A DNA stretch of 11,681 nt from contig CANHHI010000038.1 in NCBI GenBank assembly GCA_947460225.1, positions 1 to 11,681 of the forward strand, read 5' to 3'. This document shows, piece by piece, positions 7,011 through 11,681 of the stretch. The first letter of the stretch is position 1. Every line of letters begins with the position of its first letter. Under the pieces are notes generated by a model. The model had not been told where the DNA came from and made no database searches. It was given only the letters and a program-made list of their open reading frames with translations. Both the position numbers and the translations under genes were made by a program. Source of the DNA: Flavobacteriales bacterium. GTDB lineage: Bacteria; Bacteroidota; Bacteroidia; Flavobacteriales_D; CANHHI01.

Positions 7011-8189
7011 ATGGACGCATATATTGTAGCAGGATTTCGTTCGGCAGTAACCAAAGCAGGACGTGGGGGCTTTAAAACCCACCGCCCAGACCATTTAGCG
7101 GCAGATGTTTTGTCTCACCTTGTAAAAAGTTTGGGTGAAAATTTTGACCAAAATCTAATCAACGATTTGCTCGTGGGCAATGCCATGCCCGAAGCCGAAC
7201 AAGGTTTAAATGTGGCAAGGCTTATTTCACTCATGGGTTTGAAAACCATAGAAGTACCTGGTGCGGTTGTCAATAGATATTGCTCTTCGGGGCTAGAAAC
7301 CATTGCCATAGGTTCGGCAAAAATACACAGCAAAATAGCGGATTGCATAGTGGCTGGTGGCGTGGAAAGCATGAGTGCCATTGCCATGGGCGGTTGGAGA
7401 CTTGCGCCAAGTGCAAAGGTTGCCAAAGAAAATCCAGATTGGTACTGGGGTATGGGCTTGACTGCCGAAGCGGTTGCCAAAGAATTTAAAGTAAGCCGAG
7501 AAGAACAAGATGCTTTTGCGTATAACTCGCACCGCAAAGCCATAGCTGCACAAGAAAAAGGGGTGTTTGATGCAGAAATTGCACCCATTGAAGTTACGGA
7601 AGTCTATTTAGATGCGCAAGAAAAAAGACAAGAGCGCAAATTTATCATCAATAAAGACGAGGGTCCCCGCAAAGATACCAGCCTAGAAGGACTCGCCAAA
7701 TTAAAGCCTGTTTTTGCGCAAGGTGGTAGCGTTACCGCTGGGAACTCCTCTCAAACCTCTGATGGTGCGGCTTTTGTAATGATTATGTCGGAAGATATGC
7801 TCAAAAAAACGGGATTAAAACCCATTGCCAAGATTAAATCGTATCATGTAGCGGGCAATGAGCCACGCATTATGGGCGTTGCGCCGATTAAAGCCATACC
7901 CAAAGCCATTGAACAAGCGGGCTTGAAACTCGGCGATATACAGCTGGTGGAACTCAACGAGGCTTTTGCTTCGCAGTCTGTTGCGGTGGTGCGAGAATTG
8001 GGCTTGAACCCAGAAATCGTCAATGTAAATGGCGGAGCCATTGCCCTAGGACACCCACTGGGTTGTACAGGTGCTAAACTCACTGTACAAATCATGCACG
8101 AGCTCAAAAGACGAGGACAAAAATACGGCGTAGTTAGCATGTGCATAGGCACAGGACAAGGCGCAGCAGCAGTGATTGAAATGTTATAA
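7011..8189 (+). CDS. fadA: Acetyl-CoA acyltransferase (3-ketoacyl-CoA thiolase)
   Basis: This enzyme cleaves 3-ketoacyl-CoA with CoA to acetyl-CoA and a shortened acyl-CoA, the last step of each beta-oxidation turn. At 392 residues it has the usual thiolase length. Nucleophile Cys91 lies in VNRYCSSGLE, NEAFA is at 316-320, His348 lies in GGAIALGHPLGCTGAK, and the acid/base Cys378 lies in CIGTGQGAAA, so the catalytic set is complete. It begins 28 A/T-rich bases after fadN with no Shine-Dalgarno site, which is common in Bacteroidota. It ends one base before the GNAT gene, so it is clearly co-transcribed. The degradative role, rather than biosynthetic acetoacetyl-CoA synthesis, is inferred from its neighbours. 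Confidence 0.95.
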   Translation: MDAYIVAGFRSAVTKAGRGGFKTHRPDHLAADVLSHLVKSLGENFDQNLINDLLVGNAMPEAEQGLNVARLISLMGLKTIEVPGAVVNRYCSSGLETIAIGSAKIHSKIADCIVAGGVESMSAIAMGGWRLAPSAKVAKENPDWYWGMGLTAEAVAKEFKVSREEQDAFAYNSHRKAIAAQEKGVFDAEIAPIEVTEVYLDAQEKRQERKFIINKDEGPRKDTSLEGLAKLKPVFAQGGSVTAGNSSQTSDGAAFVMIMSEDMLKKTGLKPIAKIKSYHVAGNEPRIMGVAPIKAIPKAIEQAGLKLGDIQLVELNEAFASQSVAVVRELGLNPEIVNVNGGAIALGHPLGCTGAKLTVQIMHELKRRGQKYGVVSMCIGTGQGAAAVIEML

Positions 8190-8190
8190 G

Positions 8191-8646
8191 ATGCAGGAAA
8201 CCTGTCAACTCAGTACCCGTGATGAAATTTTGCCTTTGCGTGCAAAAATTTTAAGACCAAATCAAAGTGTGGAATCTGCACACTTTGATAGGGACTTAGA
8301 GCCAAACACTTTGCATTTTTCTTGCGCTGTGGCGGGTGAAGTGCTTTGCGTTTTGACTTTTTTGCCCAACGCTTGCCCTGTAATAGATTTGGCAAAGCCT
8401 TATCAACTCAGAGGCATGGCAACAGACACAGCGGCGCATGGCAAAGGTTATGGTGCAAAATTGCTTAACTTTGCTTGTCGGCATTTGCAAGAAAATCATT
8501 TGGCATCAGAAGTTTGGTGCAATGCACGTGAGAGTGCCATTGGGTTTTACGAAAAACTAGGTTTTCAGTCGGTGGGCGATTATTTTGATATAGCAGGAAT
8601 TGGCAGGCATGTGGTGATGTTTAAAATGTTGGGGAAAAGTGCGTAG
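8191..8646 (+). CDS. GNAT-family N-acetyltransferase
   Basis: This 151-residue protein has the GNAT fold, which transfers an acetyl group from acetyl-CoA to an amine; the substrate cannot be told. Visible features are an N-terminal LPLRAKILRPNQ segment, motif A with LRGMATDT then HGKGYGAKLL (83-92; the HGKGYG acetyl-CoA pyrophosphate loop), and motif B with ARESAIGFYEKLGFQ (112-126). The ATG at 8191 lies one base after the fadA stop. An in-frame ATG at 8176 would overlap fadA and is less likely. Its 3' end overlaps the next gene by 8 bases. Placement inside a fad operon suggests co-expression with acetyl-CoA production, but a functional link is speculation. Confidence 0.85.
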   Translation: MQETCQLSTRDEILPLRAKILRPNQSVESAHFDRDLEPNTLHFSCAVAGEVLCVLTFLPNACPVIDLAKPYQLRGMATDTAAHGKGYGAKLLNFACRHLQENHLASEVWCNARESAIGFYEKLGFQSVGDYFDIAGIGRHVVMFKMLGKSA

Positions 8647-9331
8647 TTTTTGTAAATGTTGCATTTTGCTATGTTTTACACAAAGTTTTGCGCAAGAAGC
8701 TAAGGACAAATGGTCTTACAACAAGCAGATGGCTTTGGGTGCGAACTTTTTGTTATCTACTTTTGAGACGCATTTGCCACTGCCACAAGGAAATCAAGTT
8801 ATTTATAAACCCATTATCATGCAGGCTTATTTTTACTTTCCGATTATCAAACAAAACACCAGACATCAACTGGCTTTTTACATAGAACCTGCTATTTTTC
8901 CAGTAATCCTAAAACCCAGCTCTTCGGGATTGAACATCATTTCTGACTACACGGTGGCTTTTGAAGGCGGATTTAATGGGGGCTTTGTGTATAATGTGCT
9001 TTTGGCAGAAAACTTGGCGTTTTTTACAGGCATTGGCAGTGGTCCATATTATTTTTCCACCGAAAACAGTCGCCAGTACAAGGGTTATTTGTTTTCTGAC
9101 AATGTAATTTTTGGCTTTAAAACACGTTTTGGTTCTAGTGCAAAAAAAATAAAAGACATGGAAATGATTTTTCATATTAGGTATAGGCATATTTCCAATG
9201 CAAGGTTTTTCCTGCCCAATGGCGGTGTGGATAATATCTTTATGGGTATTGGATTTTCCAAGTTAATACAAGCTAATTATTTATTCAAAAATAAAAATAA
9301 ACAAAATGAAGCAGGCAATGAAAGGCGGTGA
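8639..9331 (+). CDS. PagL-like lipid A 3-O-deacylase / acyloxyacyl hydrolase family protein
   Basis: This is a predicted outer-membrane beta-barrel of 230 residues. Residues 1-18 form a signal peptide (start, then CKCCILLCFTQSFA, cleavage before QE). The GTG start at 8639 is chosen because the next in-frame Met (31) would lose the signal. Alternating hydrophobic strands follow, with GIGSGPYYFS at 131-140. Near the end FHIRYRHISNARF carries the PagL signature H-x-S-N (His184, Ser186, Asn187), followed by PNGGVDNIFMGIGFS. PagL removes the 3-linked 3-hydroxyacyl chain from lipid A using a Ser-His-Glu triad. Twelve residues after the Ser, where I recall Glu in Pseudomonas PagL, this protein has Asp198. 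It overlaps the GNAT gene by 8 bases and fadE by up to 26, so it is translationally coupled within the operon. Confidence 0.68.
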   Translation: MRSFCKCCILLCFTQSFAQEAKDKWSYNKQMALGANFLLSTFETHLPLPQGNQVIYKPIIMQAYFYFPIIKQNTRHQLAFYIEPAIFPVILKPSSSGLNIISDYTVAFEGGFNGGFVYNVLLAENLAFFTGIGSGPYYFSTENSRQYKGYLFSDNVIFGFKTRFGSSAKKIKDMEMIFHIRYRHISNARFFLPNGGVDNIFMGIGFSKLIQANYLFKNKNKQNEAGNERR

Positions 9332-11084
9332 GTTTTTAATCCGCGAAACAAAAGCAGAAGAAATCTTCATCAGAGAAGAGTTCAACGAAGAAGAGCGCAT
9401 GATCGGGCAAACTTGCTTTGATTTTGTGGCGCAAGAAGTTTTGCCCGTAATAGAACGTGTGGACAAAATGGAAGAAGGGCTTATGGCATCTCTGATGCAC
9501 AAAGCTGGTGAACTAGGTATTTTGGGACTTTCTGTGCCCGAAGAGCTTGGTGGCATGGGGGCTGCCTTTCGTTTGTCTATACTTGGGGCAGAAATGACTG
9601 GCGGGGGCTATTCTTTTTCAGTGGCTTATGGTGCGCATACAGGCATTGGCACTTTGCCGATTTTGTACTACGGCAATGCCGAGCAAATCAAAAAATACGT
9701 GCCTAAATTGGGCAATGGCGAATGGGCAGCGTCTTATTGTTTAACAGAACCCAGCAGTGGTTCTGATGCAAATTCAGGCAAAACCAAAGCCACGCTTTCA
9801 GCAGACGGCAAGCACTACATACTCAATGGGCAAAAAATGTGGATTACCAATGCAGGTTTTGCAGATGTTTTTACCGTTTTTGCCAAAATAGACAACGATG
9901 AAAATCTATCGGCTTTTATTGTGGAAAAAGGCGCAGAGGGATTGACTTTGAATGCCGAAGAAAAAAAATTGGGCATTAAAGGTTCTTCCACACGTCAAGT
10001 ATTTTTGAACAACGTAAAAGTACCCGTAGAAAATTTGCTCTACGAACGTGGCAAAGGCTTTAAAATTGCATTAAACATTCTAAACATTGGGCGTATCAAA
10101 TTGGCAGCAGGTGTGTTGGGTGGTAGCAAAGCCGCTCTGCAACTCTCTGTGAAATACGCAAACGAACGTGAACAATTCGGCAGACCTATTGCCAAATACG
10201 GTGCCATTCGCCATAAAATTGCCGACCAAACCATTGGCATTTTTGCCCTAGAAAGTGCTTTGTATCGCCTAGCGCAAAACATAGACGATGCCATTGCTGG
10301 ACATATTGCCAAAGGACTACCCAAAAGCGAGGCAACCCTCAAAGGCATTGAAGATTTTGCGCCAGAATGTGCCATGCTTAAAGTGCTGGGCTCTGAGGTG
10401 CTGGATTTTGTGGTGGACGAAGGCGTGCAAATTCATGGCGGTATGGGCTATTCTGCGGAGTCTATGATTGAAAGGGCTTATAGAGATTCACGCATCAACC
10501 GCATTTTTGAAGGTACCAACGAAATCAACCGTTTGCTTACCGTGGATATGATTTTAAAACGTGCCATGAAGGGTGAACTAGATTTGATGAAACCTGCCAT
10601 GGCGGTTGCACAGGAATTGATGTCAGTGCCTGACTTTGGAGGTGCGAGTGGCGATATTTTTGAGGAAAGCAAAAAAGTATTGCAAGGCTTTAAAAAAGCA
10701 GTTTTGATGATTGCCGGCAGTGCCGCACAAAAATTGATGCAACAAATTGCCAAAGAGCAAGAAATACTCATGCACCTCGCTGATATGTGCATTGCTACTT
10801 ATACTTTGGAAAGCATTATTTTGCGTGTGGAAAAACTCGCAAGCATGCGTGGCAAAGAGGCTTGCCAAACGCAAATAGCTATTTTAGAGGCTTATCTATA
10901 CGAGGCAAGCGACAGCATGCACAAACACGGCAAAGATGCGATTTTGTCTTTTGCAGAAGGAGACGAAAGCCGTATGATGCTCATGGGCTTGAAAAGGTTT
11001 ACCAAATCTGAACCCATAAACATCAAAGAAGTGAAACGTCTAGTAGCAGGTAAAGCAATAGAAAAGGGGCAATACCCAATCTAA
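9306..11084 (+). CDS. fadE: Acyl-CoA dehydrogenase, FadE (Bacillus type)
   Basis: This FAD enzyme introduces the trans-2 double bond into acyl-CoA, the first step of beta-oxidation. At 592 residues it is longer than short/medium-chain enzymes (~380) and matches the ~590-residue Bacillus FadE / very-long-chain type with an extra C-terminal helical domain (~425-592). Motifs are YCLTEPSSGSDANSG (144-158), ILNGQKMWITNAGFAD (172-187), the NEREQFGRPI block (286-295), VQIHGGMGY (374-382) and RIFEGTNEINR with catalytic Glu402. KGGEFLIRE near the N-terminus also fits Bacillus FadE. ATG 9306 overlaps the deacylase gene by 26 bases; in-frame ATG 9318 is a plausible alternative. It is the last gene of the operon. 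The electron acceptor (ETF) is not encoded in the window. Confidence 0.94.
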   Translation: MKQAMKGGEFLIRETKAEEIFIREEFNEEERMIGQTCFDFVAQEVLPVIERVDKMEEGLMASLMHKAGELGILGLSVPEELGGMGAAFRLSILGAEMTGGGYSFSVAYGAHTGIGTLPILYYGNAEQIKKYVPKLGNGEWAASYCLTEPSSGSDANSGKTKATLSADGKHYILNGQKMWITNAGFADVFTVFAKIDNDENLSAFIVEKGAEGLTLNAEEKKLGIKGSSTRQVFLNNVKVPVENLLYERGKGFKIALNILNIGRIKLAAGVLGGSKAALQLSVKYANEREQFGRPIAKYGAIRHKIADQTIGIFALESALYRLAQNIDDAIAGHIAKGLPKSEATLKGIEDFAPECAMLKVLGSEVLDFVVDEGVQIHGGMGYSAESMIERAYRDSRINRIFEGTNEINRLLTVDMILKRAMKGELDLMKPAMAVAQELMSVPDFGGASGDIFEESKKVLQGFKKAVLMIAGSAAQKLMQQIAKEQEILMHLADMCIATYTLESIILRVEKLASMRGKEACQTQIAILEAYLYEASDSMHKHGKDAILSFAEGDESRMMLMGLKRFTKSEPINIKEVKRLVAGKAIEKGQYPI

Positions 11085-11121
11085 CGCACATTGTGCGTTT
11101 TAATCTGCGCCGAAGGCGCAG
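11083..11121. repeat. Partial hairpin repeat, copy B, starting at the fadE stop
   Basis: Two hairpins correspond to the first two of copies A and C: 11085-11089/11093-11097 (loop ATT, followed by TTTTAAT) and 11105-11111/11115-11121 (loop GAA). GCGATG follows, as in copy A. The rest of the element is absent. The AA of the TAA stop pairs with the TT after the first hairpin, which could act as a terminator. Bases 11085-11101 are the exact reverse complement of 348-364 in copy A. Confidence 0.7.
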
Positions 11122-11140
11122 GCGATGCACAGGCAAAATG

Positions 11141-11162
11141 TAGGGGCGTATGGCATACGCCC
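11141..11162. repeat. GTAGGGG palindromic repeat
   Basis: GGGCGTAT (11144-11151) and ATACGCCC (11155-11162) form a perfect 8-bp stem with loop GGC, preceded by GTAG. Palindromes of the form GTAGGGGCG...CGCCC are, from memory, widespread dispersed repeats in several bacterial phyla. The palindrome at 377-396, also preceded by GTAG, may be related. Confidence 0.65.
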
Positions 11163-11200
11163 AAATGAAAGGAAGGGTTTTTAGCCGTTCCGAAATAAAG

Positions 11201-11226
11201 AAAACCCACCGCAAGGTGGGTTTTTT
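11201..11226 (+). terminator. Rho-independent terminator after the fad operon
   Basis: AAAACCCACC (11201-11210) pairs with GGTGGGTTTT (11215-11224) around a GCAA tetraloop, followed by further T residues. It is a strong, partly bidirectional terminator 117 bases after the fadE stop. The stretch between the stop and this site holds only hairpin repeats and no gene I can support. Confidence 0.85.
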
Positions 11227-11254
11227 GTGGTAGGCAAATCCTGCACGTTATCTG

Positions 11255-11385
11255 CGGACATTGTCCGATTTAATTTGCGCCAAAGGCGTAGACGTTGTAA
11301 TTGCTGGATTATTTTGCCTGCGAAGCAGATTGAAGCATCTCTGATGCCCTGCACCGCAGGTGCAGACTAAAACAGACAATGTCTG
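11255..11385. repeat. Multi-hairpin repeat element, copy C
   Basis: This 131-base copy is the clearest. Stems are 11255-11259/11263-11267 (loop ATT), 11276-11281/11285-11290 (loop AAA), 11318-11321/11325-11328 (loop GAA), 11335-11339/11343-11347 (loop TCT), 11349-11355/11359-11365 (loop GCA) and 11373-11377/11381-11385 (loop AAT). The outer 20 bases form terminal inverted repeats matching at 16 of 20 positions. Two of the mismatches are paired with each other inside the hairpins, so they preserve the stem. It shares TGTAATTGCT, GCCTGCGAAGCAG and GCATCTCTGAT with copy A. No reading frame fits it. Confidence 0.8.
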
Positions 11386-11407
11386 AAAAATATTTTCATT
11401 TTTCGCA

Positions 11408-11437
11408 TGGTTAATTGAAAAACATTATGTATTTTTG
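11408..11437 (+). promoter_or_regulatory. Putative promoter reading toward the right edge
   Basis: TATTTTTG at 11430-11437 matches TAnnTTTG exactly; 19 bases upstream is TGG instead of TTG. A second match, TAAATTTG, lies at 11455-11462, with TTG 17 bases upstream. Either could start a transcript covering 11443 or ~11469 onward. Confidence 0.45.
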
Positions 11438-11454
11438 TAGCATATAAAACGAGG

Positions 11455-11494
11455 TAAATTTGTGCTTGCATTAAGGAATTCCAAAGCAAATTTA
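11455..11494 (+). other. Stem-loop over the start of the small ORF
   Basis: TAAATTTG (11455-11462) pairs with CAAATTTA (11487-11494), and CTT (11465-11467) pairs with AAG (11484-11486) after a two-base bulge. The 3' arm ends on the A of the ATG at 11494, so in RNA it could limit access to that start. Further stems follow at 11499-11540 (imperfect, centre TGTTGCAACA), 11539-11545/11557-11563 and 11594-11599/11605-11610, so the whole stretch may be a structured RNA. Confidence 0.4.
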
Positions 11495-11640
11495 TGTTTG
11501 TTTTATGTAATGATTGTTGCAACATCATTTATAAAAAACAGCAAAAACTAAAAGCATTTGCTGGTAAAAATCTAGAAGGGATAAGCCTCAGAAGTACCAA
11601 AGCGTGGTACAAGCACAGAGATTTTTGCCATGCCGATTGA
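11494..11640 (+). CDS. Possible 48-residue Cys-rich small protein
   Basis: An ATG frame encodes 48 residues: a short Cys cluster (MFVLCNDCCN) at the N-terminus, then a basic Lys-rich part, with one more Cys near the end (RDFCHAD). I do not recognise it. In its favour are promoter-like elements 30-65 bases upstream and a position after a terminator. Against it are the short length, AT-rich sequence and overlapping RNA-like stems. A second frame from ATG 11630 (MPIESFCVGTC...) is open to the window edge and could be the real coding sequence instead. Treat this as a candidate. Confidence 0.25.
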   Translation: MFVLCNDCCNIIYKKQQKLKAFAGKNLEGISLRSTKAWYKHRDFCHAD

Positions 11641-11681
11641 AAGTTTTTGCGTGGGGACATGCAACCATAGAGCATGCGTAA

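Noticed and set aside
7115..7588. 157-residue minus-strand frame within fadA
   Set aside because: It is a shadow of the thiolase gene, which has all catalytic motifs on the other strand.
11023..11214. 63-residue minus-strand frame across the fadE end
   Set aside because: It spans the fadE 3' end, the stop and the hairpin repeats, and has no sign of being a gene.
11443..11681. tmRNA, RNase P RNA or 6S RNA at the right edge
   Set aside because: I looked for their recognisable conserved segments and saw none; the stretch is left as an unassigned structured region.

Overview
The window looks like a chromosomal segment from a member of the Bacteroidota. The evidence is several promoter-like sites with the phylum's TAnnTTTG -7 element, A-rich leaders without Shine-Dalgarno sites, tRNA genes without an encoded CCA, and protein sequences of Bacteroidota type. 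No phage, plasmid, insertion sequence with a transposase, or CRISPR array is visible. The species cannot be named from the sequence alone.

Layout. At the left edge is the 3' end of holA (DNA polymerase III delta subunit). It is followed by a 220-base intergenic stretch packed with short hairpins, ending in a bidirectional terminator. On the minus strand is a 562-residue predicted lipoprotein of unknown function with a long Ala/Gly-rich hydrophobic insert. Next are two identical tandem tRNA-Gln(TTG) genes on the minus strand, with a promoter and a terminator. Divergent from them is a murB-dapF pair (peptidoglycan precursor and meso-diaminopimelate synthesis) with overlapping stop and start codons.

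The largest unit, 4586-11084, is a tightly packed fatty-acid beta-oxidation operon. It holds fadN (3-hydroxyacyl-CoA dehydrogenase/enoyl-CoA hydratase), fadA (thiolase), a GNAT acetyltransferase, a PagL-like lipid A deacylase and fadE (acyl-CoA dehydrogenase). The core set and domain order resemble the Bacillus fadNAE operon. The two genes inserted between fadA and fadE are unusual, and the deacylase suggests a link between outer-membrane lipid A remodelling and beta-oxidation of the released 3-hydroxy fatty acid.

Right of fadE (11085-11681) lie more hairpin repeats, a terminator, then a structured AT-rich stretch with promoter-like elements and a possible 48-residue Cys-rich ORF.

The most striking non-coding signal is a repeat family seen near both ends of the window. 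Each full copy (240-364 and 11255-11385) is a string of about six mini-hairpins, mostly with three-base loops. Stem sequences differ between copies but keep pairing, while loops and a linker core are conserved. A partial copy starts at the fadE stop codon. This is the best candidate for something undescribed.
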